Assembly (NCBI GenBank): GCA_013153765.1
Contig: JAADDT010000052.1
Coordinates: forward strand, 1 to 7,345
Length of the DNA stretch: 7,345 bases
Source of the DNA: Aquificota bacterium
Lineage (GTDB): Bacteria; Aquificota; Aquificia; Aquificales; Hydrogenothermaceae
Direction: 5' to 3'
Of this stretch, positions 1-6,152 are shown piece after piece (within the stretch, counting starts at the first letter, position 1; the number at the start of each line of letters is the position of its first letter). The position numbers and the translations under genes are program-made. The notes beneath the pieces are model-generated. The model ran no database searches. It saw only the letters and a list, made by a program, of their open reading frames with translations, and was not told where the DNA came from.

Positions 1-622
1 CCCTTTCAAAGGTGGTTTTTTCCGGCGGAAGGGCGGTAAAACCTTCCTTTCCGGCAGGTGGCAGTTCAACCTTTTTGCCGACCACAAGACCTTTTTTTAT
101 CAGACTGTAAAGCGTGTTCAGGGAAAAACCCCATTCCTTTATCTGGCTTTTGGTTGCACCTCCCTTTTCCATCAAAAACTCAAGCAGTTGTTTAGCCTTA
201 GGAGAAAGTCCTGAAGTCTGGGAGGAGACAGGCAGGTAAACCGTGTCGTCCCCTGCCGGTTTTATCCATATTCCCCTTTTCCTGTCGTACTTCCACCTTA
301 AACCTTCAGGCATTGCGTAGTGGACAGTTATGCCAAGCGGCGTGATGTAGTAATGGGACAGTTTTTCCATTATTTTTATGTAAGTTTCGTCAAAAACAGG
401 TTCGCTGTCCGGCAGTTCCTCAACGGCTTTGACGCTTTTCAGGTCTGTATCGGCGGAAAAGCTTACGACGACACCGGTCATCTTGGTATGCCTGAAAGGG
501 ACAAGTACCCGACTGCCGACGGAAGCCTTTTCCTGAAGGTGTTCAGGAAGGTAGTACGTAAAGGTCATAAATTGGGACACGGGAAGTGCCACTTCAACGA
601 AAGGGCTTTTTCCTTCTTTCAC
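1..622 (-). CDS. priA: Primosomal protein N' (PriA helicase), N-terminal 207 residues, cut by window edge
   Basis: PriA recognises stalled replication forks and D-loops and reloads the DnaB helicase for restart. Only the DNA-binding front part lies here; the helicase motor and zinc-binding region would lie beyond the left edge. The reverse-strand frame is open from the GTG at 622 to the edge. Residues 8-110 fit the PriA 3'-end-binding domain: [17 protein letters not shown], then GSRVLVPFR (36-44) followed by TGVVVS, and [18 protein letters not shown] (91-108). Residues 139-185 resemble the following winged-helix domain ([12 protein letters not shown] ... YSLIKKGLV). The GTG start overlaps the hslV stop as GTGA (4 bases), and the PriA match begins within a few residues of it. 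This indicates translational coupling to hslV. The product is recognised from motifs and domain order, not from a search. Confidence 0.9.
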   Translation of the reverse strand, partial: MKEGKSPFVEVALPVSQFMTFTYYLPEHLQEKASVGSRVLVPFRHTKMTGVVVSFSADTDLKSVKAVEELPDSEPVFDETYIKIMEKLSHYYITPLGITVHYAMPEGLRWKYDRKRGIWIKPAGDDTVYLPVSSQTSGLSPKAKQLLEFLMEKGGATKSQIKEWGFSLNTLYSLIKKGLVVGKKVELPPAGKEGFTALPPEKTTFER

Positions 623-1155
623 AACTCTTCAATGGTAAAGTTATCGTTAGTGTAAATACATATCTGGGAGGCTATCCTCATAGCTTCTTCCACTATCTTC
701 CTTGCAGGAAGGTCAGTGTTCCTGTAAAGTGCCAGTGCCGCCGAGCGGGCAAAATCCCCACCTGAACCTGTGGCAAGGACAGGTTCGTCAGGTTCTATCA
801 CGTCCCCGTTTCCGGATATGAGGAACATGTTGTCCCTGTCAGCCGCAATAAGAACAGCTTCAAGCCTCCTTAAAAACTTGTCCGTCCGCCATTCCTTTGC
901 AAGTTCAACCGCAGACCTGATCAGGTTTCCACCGTGTTTGTTAAGTTTTTCCTCAAGCCTTTCCATCAGTGCCATACCGTCCGCCGCCGAACCTGCAAAG
1001 CCGACGACCACCTTGCCGTCGTGTAGTTTTCTGACTTTTTTTGCGGTGGATTTCATTACGCTGTGTCCCAGCGTAACCTGTCCGTCTCCGGCTATTACGG
1101 TCTTGCCGTCTTTACGGACGACCAGAATGGTGGTGCTTCTACTCTCCCTCTTCAA
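619..1155 (-). CDS. hslV: ATP-dependent protease subunit HslV (ClpQ), TTG start with short propeptide
   Basis: HslV is the proteasome-like peptidase of the cytoplasmic HslUV machine and degrades proteins unfolded by the HslU ATPase. The 178 residues match the family closely: [67 protein letters not shown] and ICIYTND. The catalytic Thr is residue 8. Counting from it, the expected active-site residues fall at Asp17 (D24), Lys33 (K40) and Ser124 (S131), so the enzyme should be active. The start is TTG at 1155, supported by GAAGGAG seven bases upstream; there is no ATG or GTG between it and Thr8. This leaves a seven-residue propeptide (MKRESRS) that must be removed. The gene overlaps the end of the NlpC/P60 gene by 17 bases and priA by 4. 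hslU is not in the window. Confidence 0.96.
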   Translation of the reverse strand: MKRESRSTTILVVRKDGKTVIAGDGQVTLGHSVMKSTAKKVRKLHDGKVVVGFAGSAADGMALMERLEEKLNKHGGNLIRSAVELAKEWRTDKFLRRLEAVLIAADRDNMFLISGNGDVIEPDEPVLATGSGGDFARSAALALYRNTDLPARKIVEEAMRIASQICIYTNDNFTIEEL

Positions 1156-1705
1156 CGGTTATCTCCTTCGGATCGTAAAGGAAAAGCCTTTTTGCAAACA
1201 GGAAGTTCCTGAGGTAAAAGTCCTTGTCTATATCGGAGATCATTATCCTCCTGCCTGCGGAGGAGGCGTGTATCATCTTACCTTCACCTATGTAAATCCC
1301 AACGTGAGAGGGATATCTGGCGTAAGTCCTGAAAAACAGCAGGTCTCCCGGCTGTAAGTCCTCACGGCTTATGAGCATTCCGTACTTTGCCTGAACCCTT
1401 GCAGTTCTGGGCAGTGATATACCTGCCATTGCGTAAACCTTCTGGACGAAAGCGGAGCAGTCCATTCCCCAGATACTTTCACCGCCAAACTTGTACCTGA
1501 TACCTAAAAGACCGATGGCGAAATCAACGATACTTTTCTGAAGGGCAGGTGCAGGTATGCCGTCGTCAACCATAACCGCCTTGTACTTTTCTTTGGCGTA
1601 CTTTACCTTAAGGCTGTTGTAGTAATCGTTTTCAAATATTTTCACTTCCTTTCCGTAAGAGATACTGAAAATCAAAGCCAGACCTAAAACGACCAGTTTC
1701 CTCAT
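1139..1705 (-). CDS. Secreted NlpC/P60-family peptidoglycan endopeptidase
   Basis: This is a predicted cell-wall hydrolase of 188 residues. The family usually cuts the D-Glu/diaminopimelate bond of peptidoglycan stems in the periplasm. Residues 1-18 ([18 protein letters not shown]) form a signal peptide with no lipobox Cys, so the enzyme should be soluble or loosely attached. Residues 19-58 are an unassigned linker. The NlpC/P60 domain covers about 59-175: RYKFGG (70-75), catalytic Cys83 in MDCSAFV, LPRTA (98-102), LQPGDLLFF (117-125), catalytic His134 in SHVGIYIG, and third polar residue His146 in MIHASS. The frame extends to an ATG at 1735, but that codon sits next to a TATAAT box and lacks a ribosome site. 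ATG 1705 has GGGAG nine bases upstream and gives a clean signal peptide. It is probably the first gene of a unit with hslV and priA. Confidence 0.9.
   Translation of the reverse strand: MRKLVVLGLALIFSISYGKEVKIFENDYYNSLKVKYAKEKYKAVMVDDGIPAPALQKSIVDFAIGLLGIRYKFGGESIWGMDCSAFVQKVYAMAGISLPRTARVQAKYGMLISREDLQPGDLLFFRTYARYPSHVGIYIGEGKMIHASSAGRRIMISDIDKDFYLRNFLFAKRLFLYDPKEITVEEGE
1163..1169 (-). promoter_or_regulatory. Shine-Dalgarno GAAGGAG of hslV, sets the TTG start
   Basis: The reverse strand reads GAAGGAG, a strong match to the anti-Shine-Dalgarno end of 16S rRNA, seven bases before TTG at 1155. It lies inside the NlpC/P60 coding sequence. Its strength and spacing are the main reason for accepting TTG as the hslV start. 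Confidence 0.8.
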
Positions 1706-1728
1706 AGCACCCGACTCCCTTCCCAGAT

Positions 1729-1758
1729 TTTCCATATTATAACAGAATTTGGTATCAT
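1729..1758 (+). promoter_or_regulatory. Promoter of the rsmD-coaD-lptE-holA-ruvB operon
   Basis: TATCAT at 1753-1758 (5 of 6 to TATAAT) is preceded after 18 bases by TTTCCA at 1729-1734 (4 of 6 to TTGACA). The usual start point, about seven bases past the -10 box, falls on the A of the rsmD ATG at 1766, which implies a leaderless message. No Shine-Dalgarno sequence precedes this ATG, in agreement. Confidence 0.5.
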
Positions 1759-1764
1759 TAAATA
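1736..1764 (-). promoter_or_regulatory. Promoter of the NlpC/P60-hslV-priA unit
   Basis: The reverse strand has a perfect TATAAT at 1741-1736. The -35 region, TATTTA at 1764-1759 with a 17-base spacer, is a poor match, so the call rests on the -10 box. Transcription would begin near 1729, about 24 bases before ATG 1705. That leaves GGGAG (1715-1719) in the leader and excludes the upstream ATG at 1735. It overlaps the promoter proposed for rsmD. Confidence 0.55.
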
Positions 1765-1765
1765 A

Positions 1766-2221
1766 ATGAATACATTAAGACCTACTTCGGCAAAAGTCCG
1801 ACAGGCTTTATTTAATATTCTGTATAGCGTTGAAGGTGATACCTTCCTTGACCTGTTTGCAGGTACAGGTGAGATAGGAATTACCGCCTTGAAAAAAGGT
1901 GCAGACAAAGTGGTTTTCGTTGAAAAGGACAGAAGGCGGGCAGGTAACATCAGGGAAAAGGTAAAGCAGTTTGGAGATAGGGCTACCGTCGTCAGCAGGG
2001 ACGCCGTCTCGTTTCTGAAAAACTACCGTGGAAAGCCGTTTAACGTTATTTTCGCAGACCCTCCTTATAACTACAGGCATTATGATAAATTAATTAATGG
2101 GGCATTGGAAAAACTGTCTGAAGGGGGCGTTTTTATACTTGAACACAGGCAGGGAAAACATTTTGGAGCTGACGAGGAAAGGAAGTACGGAGATACGGTA
2201 CTATCGCTGTGGAGAAAGTGA
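1766..2221 (+). CDS. rsmD: 16S rRNA (guanine(966)-N(2))-methyltransferase RsmD, short form
   Basis: RsmD uses S-adenosylmethionine to methylate N2 of G966 of 16S rRNA in the small ribosomal subunit. In the 151 residues, LRPTSAKVRQALFNIL (4-19) is the usual RsmD entry segment. LDLFAGTGEIG (28-38) is the SAM-binding loop, VFVEKD (50-55) supplies the ribose-binding acidic residue, and FADPPY (96-101) is the catalytic motif IV of N2/N6 methyltransferases. Family members are usually about 180-200 residues. This one lacks the roughly 30-residue N-terminal part with the RIIGG-type basic segment. An in-frame TAA directly before the ATG (1763-1765) rules out a longer reading. It is first in a five-gene operon and abuts coaD (TGAATG); the rsmD-coaD pair is common in bacteria, which supports the call. 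The enzyme assignment is firm; full activity of the short form is inferred. Confidence 0.88.
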   Translation: MNTLRPTSAKVRQALFNILYSVEGDTFLDLFAGTGEIGITALKKGADKVVFVEKDRRRAGNIREKVKQFGDRATVVSRDAVSFLKNYRGKPFNVIFADPPYNYRHYDKLINGALEKLSEGGVFILEHRQGKHFGADEERKYGDTVLSLWRK

Positions 2222-2707
2222 ATGATAACGAAGATATGCGTTTATCCGGGAACGTTTGACCCTGTCCACTACGGACATCTGGACATCGTAAAAAGGGCTT
2301 TAAACATTTTTGAGTACGTGGTGGTGGCAATAGCAAAAAACCCGAAAAAAAAGCCGTTGTTTTCCGTGGAAGAGAGAGTTGAGATGTTCAAGGCTTCTGT
2401 GGAGGACTTTGGTGCAGGTAGAGTGATAATAGAGCCGTTTGACGGACTGCTGGTTAACTTTATGAAAAAGTACAACACAAAAATAATAGTGCGGGGCGTA
2501 AGGCTGTTTACGGACTTTGAGTACGAGCTACAGATAGCCATGACGAACTACAACCTTGACAGAGTTGAAACCCTGTTCCTGATGCCTTCACAGGAATTGA
2601 TACACATAAGCTCATCAATAGTGAAGGACATAGCCTCCCACCACGGGGACCTGTCAAGTATGGTACACCCGTTTGTGGAGAAAAAGCTGGAGGAAAAGTT
2701 CCTGTAA
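2222..2707 (+). CDS. coaD: Phosphopantetheine adenylyltransferase (PPAT)
   Basis: CoaD transfers AMP from ATP to 4'-phosphopantetheine, giving dephospho-CoA, the next-to-last step of coenzyme A synthesis in the cytoplasm. The 161 residues match the usual length of this nucleotidyltransferase. Visible motifs are YPGTFDPVHYGHLDI (8-22) with the HxGH pair His16/His19, NPKKKPLFS (40-48), the RGVR segment (91-94) followed by DFEYELQIA (98-106), and the C-terminal ISSSIVKD (129-136). RGVR stands in for the more common RGLR and is conservative. ATG 2222 follows the rsmD TGA with no gap, with GGAG at 2211-2214 seven bases upstream. The gene overlaps lptE by one base (TAATG). I see no truncation or missing active residue. 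Confidence 0.97.
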   Translation: MITKICVYPGTFDPVHYGHLDIVKRALNIFEYVVVAIAKNPKKKPLFSVEERVEMFKASVEDFGAGRVIIEPFDGLLVNFMKKYNTKIIVRGVRLFTDFEYELQIAMTNYNLDRVETLFLMPSQELIHISSSIVKDIASHHGDLSSMVHPFVEKKLEEKFL

Positions 2708-3186
2708 TGTTCAGGCTTTTTTTGGTTTTAATACTGCTTTTTACCGCCTCCTGCGGATACAGGTCAGTTGATTACGGCAAGAAGGGAAAGGAGGTTTACT
2801 GCATAAAAAAGATAAGGTTTTCAAAAGCGGAAGCCACCGCACTTGACGTTTTCAGTAGATACATAGAAGATGCGGTAATATCTTCAGGAAACCTGCTTGA
2901 GTGTTCCGGCAGGACTACCCGCTTCATAACCGTTTACGTGAAATCCTTAAATATCAAACCTGTAGGATACTCACCTGCACAGAGGGCTCGTGTTTACAAA
3001 GCCACCGTAAACTTAAGGTTTATCGTTGAAAACCGGAAAAACGAGCCTATCCTTGTAAAGGACATAAAGGAGATGAGCCAGTACACGGGCATAGGTCTTA
3101 CGGGAGACGTGGAAAGGCGGTACGCCATAGAGGAGATAGGAAGGCTGATAGGAGTAAGGATATTCTCCATCTTAACGGAAGAGTAA
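2707..3186 (+). CDS. lptE: LPS-assembly lipoprotein LptE
   Basis: LptE is an outer-membrane lipoprotein that plugs the LptD barrel and helps insert lipopolysaccharide into the outer leaflet. The 159-residue product starts with a lipoprotein signal, MFRLFLVLILLFTASC, with the lipidated residue expected at Cys16. The mature start CGYR is typical of LptE (CGY). The rest is a small alpha/beta domain, including RARVYKATVNLRF (93-105) and an amphipathic end (IEEIGRLIGVRIFSIL). LptE proteins diverge strongly in sequence, so the call leans on the lipobox, CGY start, size and position directly before holA. The lptE-holA order also occurs in Escherichia coli. The start overlaps the coaD stop (TAATG), with GGAGG at 2689-2693 rather far upstream (13 bases), suggesting coupled translation. 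It implies an LPS-bearing cell. Confidence 0.82.
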   Translation: MFRLFLVLILLFTASCGYRSVDYGKKGKEVYCIKKIRFSKAEATALDVFSRYIEDAVISSGNLLECSGRTTRFITVYVKSLNIKPVGYSPAQRARVYKATVNLRFIVENRKNEPILVKDIKEMSQYTGIGLTGDVERRYAIEEIGRLIGVRIFSILTEE

Positions 3187-4178
3187 TGGCTGAAAAAAAC
3201 ATAGTCCAGCTTATAAAAAAGTTTGACCTTGAAGGCTTAAAGCCGGTGGTGGTTGTTTACGGCACGGAAAACTTTCTGAAAAAGCAGTTTGTAGAAAAGC
3301 TGAAAAAAACCGCAGACACCCATATATTCTGGGGAGACGAAACGGACTACCTGAAGCTGAAAGAGGTCTTCTCCAGTTCATCACTGTTTTCGGAAGGGAA
3401 CGTGGCTGTCTTACTTGACGGTGAGCAGTTTTTCCACAGGCTTGGGAAAGAGCAGATAAAGGACTTTTTAGAGCTGGCAAAAAACCTGTCCCTTCCTGAC
3501 AGGCTTTTTATACTAATAAACAAAGAAAAACTGCCGGCAAAAGAGCCGTTTAAAACTCTGAAAAACACCGCAGACATTATAGTTTCTCCTCCACTTACGC
3601 CGAAGGCATTTTACATTTCCGTAAAAAACAAAATAGAAAAGTCCGGAAAAAAGATAGGAGAAGAGGCTTTAAAAAAACTGGTAAACAGGCTTAAGGGAGA
3701 CCTTTACTACGCAAAGCAGGAGATAGAAAAACTCCTTACTTACATTGGAGACAGGGAAGAAATAACTGTAGAGGACGTTGAAAAGGTGGTCGTCCCTAAA
3801 ACGATGGAAAACGTGTTCGTGTTTTTAGACAGTTTCTTTAAAAAAGAGCCTTCCGCCTTAAAAATATACAGACAACTGGTAAACTCAACCCATCACCCTT
3901 TTGAGATACAGTCCTTACTCCTTACCCAGATAAACAGGCTTTTACTCCTTAAAACGGTCGTCAGTCAAGGAAAGTCATACGAAGTGGCTTTCAACCGTAT
4001 GGGAGTTAAACACCCTGCGGTAAAAGGCACACTACAGAAGCAGGCAGGTATGGTCTCAAAAAGGGAGCTTGTGAACCTGCTGAAGGAACTGTACAGGCTT
4101 GAAAAGGAGCAGAAGGTAGAATACGCAGACCTGCGGCGTAGTGCGGAAGACTTTATTTTAAGGTGGATAGTAAGCTGA
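3186..4178 (+). CDS. holA: DNA polymerase III subunit delta
   Basis: The delta subunit is the wrench of the clamp loader: it opens the beta sliding clamp so that it can be placed on primed DNA. The 330 residues match the family length (about 320-345). VVVVYGTENFLKKQF (21-35) is the characteristic N-terminal segment of delta, and as expected there is no Walker A motif. Residues about 20-140 form the clamp-binding AAA-like domain, 141-210 the lid (EEALKKLVNRLKGDLYYAKQ is typical), and about 215-330 the helical collar, including HPFEIQSLLLTQINRLL. The ATG overlaps the lptE stop (TAATG) and the stop overlaps the likely ruvB start (TGATG). It is a divergent family, but motif, length and the lptE neighbour agree. 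Confidence 0.9.
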   Translation: MAEKNIVQLIKKFDLEGLKPVVVVYGTENFLKKQFVEKLKKTADTHIFWGDETDYLKLKEVFSSSSLFSEGNVAVLLDGEQFFHRLGKEQIKDFLELAKNLSLPDRLFILINKEKLPAKEPFKTLKNTADIIVSPPLTPKAFYISVKNKIEKSGKKIGEEALKKLVNRLKGDLYYAKQEIEKLLTYIGDREEITVEDVEKVVVPKTMENVFVFLDSFFKKEPSALKIYRQLVNSTHHPFEIQSLLLTQINRLLLLKTVVSQGKSYEVAFNRMGVKHPAVKGTLQKQAGMVSKRELVNLLKELYRLEKEQKVEYADLRRSAEDFILRWIVS

Positions 4179-5137
4179 TGGACAGGGAAACCCAGTTTGA
4201 GGCAGGGATAAGACCTTCACGGCTTGAGGAATACATAGGTCAGGAAAAGATAAAAAAACAGGTCTCACTGTTTCTTGAAGCGTCCCGTAAAAAGAGAGAA
4301 GTGCTTGACCACATACTTATAAGCGGTCCTCCCGGTCTGGGCAAAACCACACTTGCACAGGTGATAGCCTCCGAAATAGGCAGGAACATAATTTTCACCT
4401 CCGGACCTGTGTTAGAAAGGAAGGGAGACCTTGCAGGGATACTGTCCTCACTGGAGGAGGGAGACATACTGTTCATAGACGAGATACACCGTCTAAACCC
4501 TTCCGTTGAAGAAGCACTGTATCCGGCTATTGAAGACTTCAGGCTTGACATAGTGATAGGGAAGGGAAACAGTTCAAGGACGGTAAGTATAGACCTTCCC
4601 AAGTTTACCCTTATAGGAGCCACCACGAGGGCTGGAATGCTTACCTCTCCCCTTATGTCCCGCTTCGGCATAGTGCTAAATCTGGACTACTACGACATAC
4701 CCTCCCTGAAAATGATAATAATAAGGTCTGCACAAATACTGGGAATAGAAATAACGGAAGAAGGGGCTGTGGAAATCGCCAGAAGGTCAAGGGGAACACC
4801 CCGTATAGCAAACAGACTGCTTAAAAGAGTCCACGACTACGCAGTGGTTCACTCTAACGGAAAGATAGACAGGGAAACGGCTGTAAAGGGACTGGACTTT
4901 CTACAGATAGACGAAAACGGGCTGGACAGCCTTGACAGGAAGTATCTGGAGGTGCTCGTAAACAGGTTTGGAGGAAAGCCTGTGGGACTGTCAACCATAG
5001 CCTCCGCCTTATCGGAAAGTAAACACAGTGTTGAGCAGGTTATAGAGCCTTTCCTCATAAGGGAAGGATACATACAGAAAACTCCCCGTGGCAGAATAGC
5101 TACGGAAAAGGCTGTAAACCTTTTCAAAAAAGTTTGA
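4178..5137 (+). CDS. ruvB: Holliday junction branch-migration ATPase RuvB
   Basis: RuvB forms hexameric rings that, loaded by RuvA, drive branch migration of Holliday junctions in recombination repair. The 319-residue reading has RPSRLEEYIGQ (12-22), Walker A GPPGLGKTT (50-58), TSGPVLERKGDLA (74-86), Walker B LFIDEIHRLN (98-107), sensor 1 GATTRAG (147-153), arginine finger Arg162 in SRFG, and sensor 2 Arg209 in GTPRIANR. A C-terminal winged helix ends with GGKPVGLSTIA and QKTPRGRIAT. ATG 4178 overlaps the holA stop as TGATG, the same pattern as the upstream junctions. An in-frame GTG at 4163 would add five residues inside holA, but the ATG is preferred, with AGGTGG about 11 bases upstream. 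The N-terminus is somewhat short for RuvB, which often runs to 330-350 residues. It is the last gene of the operon; ruvA and ruvC are not in the window. Confidence 0.96.
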   Translation: MDRETQFEAGIRPSRLEEYIGQEKIKKQVSLFLEASRKKREVLDHILISGPPGLGKTTLAQVIASEIGRNIIFTSGPVLERKGDLAGILSSLEEGDILFIDEIHRLNPSVEEALYPAIEDFRLDIVIGKGNSSRTVSIDLPKFTLIGATTRAGMLTSPLMSRFGIVLNLDYYDIPSLKMIIIRSAQILGIEITEEGAVEIARRSRGTPRIANRLLKRVHDYAVVHSNGKIDRETAVKGLDFLQIDENGLDSLDRKYLEVLVNRFGGKPVGLSTIASALSESKHSVEQVIEPFLIREGYIQKTPRGRIATEKAVNLFKKV

Positions 5138-5162
5138 AAAATAAAGCCTGATCCTATATATT
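5134..5162 (+). promoter_or_regulatory. Promoter of nadA
   Basis: TTGAAA at 5134-5139 (5 of 6 to the -35 consensus) and TATATT at 5157-5162 (5 of 6 to the -10 consensus) are separated by exactly 17 bases. The -35 box contains the ruvB TGA stop (5135-5137). Transcription would start near 5169, giving a leader of about 39 bases. This is the best sigma70-type promoter in the window. Confidence 0.65.
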
Positions 5163-5168
5163 TATTTA

Positions 5169-5198
5169 CCTAAAAATCAAACACTGTTTTATTTTAGG
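5169..5198 (+). promoter_or_regulatory. Inverted repeat in the nadA leader, reaching into the ribosome binding site
   Basis: CCTAAAA (5169-5175) and TTTTAGG (5192-5198) are perfect inverted copies separated by 16 bases. The right arm includes AGG, the first half of the AGGAGG ribosome site (5196-5201), and the left arm begins about where transcription should start. Pairing would hide part of the ribosome site. The stem is AU-rich with only two G-C pairs, so stability in a thermophile is doubtful. It could also act as an operator in DNA. Confidence 0.3.
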
Positions 5199-5201
5199 AG
5201 G
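5196..5201 (+). promoter_or_regulatory. Shine-Dalgarno AGGAGG of nadA, favours TTG 5208
   Basis: A perfect AGGAGG lies six bases before TTG 5208 but only three before GTG 5205. Three bases is too close for normal initiation, so TTG 5208 is taken as the start; the two readings differ by one residue. Confidence 0.7.
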
Positions 5202-5207
5202 ATAGTG

Positions 5208-6152
5208 TTGACCGTAGCAGTTGATCAGAAACAGCAGGAGCTTATAGATAAAATAAACCGCCTCCGTAAGGAGAAAAACGCCGTTCTGCTGGCACACTAC
5301 TACCAGAGGGGAGAAATTCAGGACATAGCTGACGTTGTGGGAGACTCCCTTGAGCTGGCAAGGAAGGCACAGGAAACGGACGCTGACATTATCGTCTTTG
5401 CAGGCGTAAGGTTTATGGCAGAAACGGCAAAAATACTCAATCCGGAAAAGAAAGTCCTCCACCCGAACCCTGAAAGTGGCTGTCCTATGGCTGACATGGT
5501 AACGGTGGAAGGCGTTTTAAAGCTGAAGCAGGAACACCCTGACGCTGTGGTCGTCTCTTACGTCAATACTAACGCCGATGTTAAAACGGTCTCGGACGTG
5601 ATAGTCACCTCCAGAAACGCTGTAAACGTGATTAAAAAGCTGGACGCAAAAAAGATAATATTCGTCCCAGACCAGTTTTTAGGTTCTTACATAGCAAGGC
5701 AGGTGCCGGACAAGGAGTTTATACTGTGGAAAGGCTTCTGTCCTCCACACTTTAACCTGACGCCGGAACAACTCCTTGCACTGAAGGAAAAGTACCCTGA
5801 CGCAAAGATAGCAGTCCACCCTGAATGCAACACCGAAACGGTAAAAATAGCCGATTTCGTAGGTAGCACCTCACAGATAATAGAGTACGCTACCACCTGT
5901 GATGCACAAAACGTGATCATAGGGACGGAAGTCGGTCTGAAACACTGGCTTGAAAAGGTCAACCCTAACAAAAACTACATATTCCCTGTAAATGCGGACT
6001 ACTGCGGGACTGTCCACTGCTGTGATATGAAGAAAAACACACTTGAAAAAATCGCAACCGTCCTTGAAACGGAAGAAAACGAGGTGGTACTGCCACAGGA
6101 AGTAATAGAAAAGGCAAAAAAACCGTTAGACCTGATGCTTTCCATAGCCTAA
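5208..6152 (+). CDS. nadA: Quinolinate synthase NadA ([4Fe-4S] enzyme)
   Basis: NadA condenses iminoaspartate with dihydroxyacetone phosphate to form quinolinate, the precursor of NAD; it is cytoplasmic and oxygen-sensitive. The 314 residues match the short NadA form. Visible motifs are AHYYQ (29-33), DIADVVGDSLELA (39-51), GVRFMAETAKIL (66-77), NPESGCPMAD (87-96), SYVNTNADVK (117-126), VPDQFLGSYIA (153-163), GFCPPH (176-181), HPEC (204-207), GSTSQII (219-225) and GTEVGL (239-244). The three expected cluster ligands are Cys92, Cys178 and Cys271 (in HCCDMKK, by the C-x-x-M-K spacing). Cys266 and Cys272 lie beside the third. It has its own promoter and is convergent with the rhodanese gene, overlapping it by 4 bases. 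nadB and nadC are not in the window. Confidence 0.97.
   Translation: MTVAVDQKQQELIDKINRLRKEKNAVLLAHYYQRGEIQDIADVVGDSLELARKAQETDADIIVFAGVRFMAETAKILNPEKKVLHPNPESGCPMADMVTVEGVLKLKQEHPDAVVVSYVNTNADVKTVSDVIVTSRNAVNVIKKLDAKKIIFVPDQFLGSYIARQVPDKEFILWKGFCPPHFNLTPEQLLALKEKYPDAKIAVHPECNTETVKIADFVGSTSQIIEYATTCDAQNVIIGTEVGLKHWLEKVNPNKNYIFPVNADYCGTVHCCDMKKNTLEKIATVLETEENEVVLPQEVIEKAKKPLDLMLSIA

Noticed and set aside
320..655. Plus-strand open frame opposite priA
   Set aside because: It lies opposite a frame with clear PriA motifs that is open to the edge. Its own translation has no recognisable domain and there is no ribosome site.
770..1357. Long plus-strand open frame of 195 codons
   Set aside because: It is antisense to hslV and the NlpC/P60 gene. 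The composition (Ser/Leu-rich) is typical of a shadow frame and no family motif is visible.
1706..1735. Ten-residue N-terminal extension of the NlpC/P60 protein from ATG 1735
   Set aside because: The codon directly follows the TATAAT box, upstream of the likely transcript start. It lacks a ribosome site and would place charged residues before the signal peptide.
4163..4177. GTG start five codons upstream for ruvB
   Set aside because: ATG 4178 repeats the stop-start overlap used at the neighbouring junctions. GTG 4163 lacks a well-spaced ribosome site.
5169..5198. Inverted repeat as a terminator for the ruvB operon
   Set aside because: The stem is A/T-rich and is followed by AGG and the nadA start rather than a T-run, so it does not look like an intrinsic terminator.
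5166..5462. Minus-strand open frame opposite the nadA start
   Set aside because: It is antisense to strongly conserved NadA sequence and has no domain of its own. Its Cys residues come from the antisense reading.
6112..6121. Run of seven T on the minus strand downstream of the rhodanese gene
   Set aside because: No GC-rich stem precedes it. It is the complement of Lys codons in nadA.
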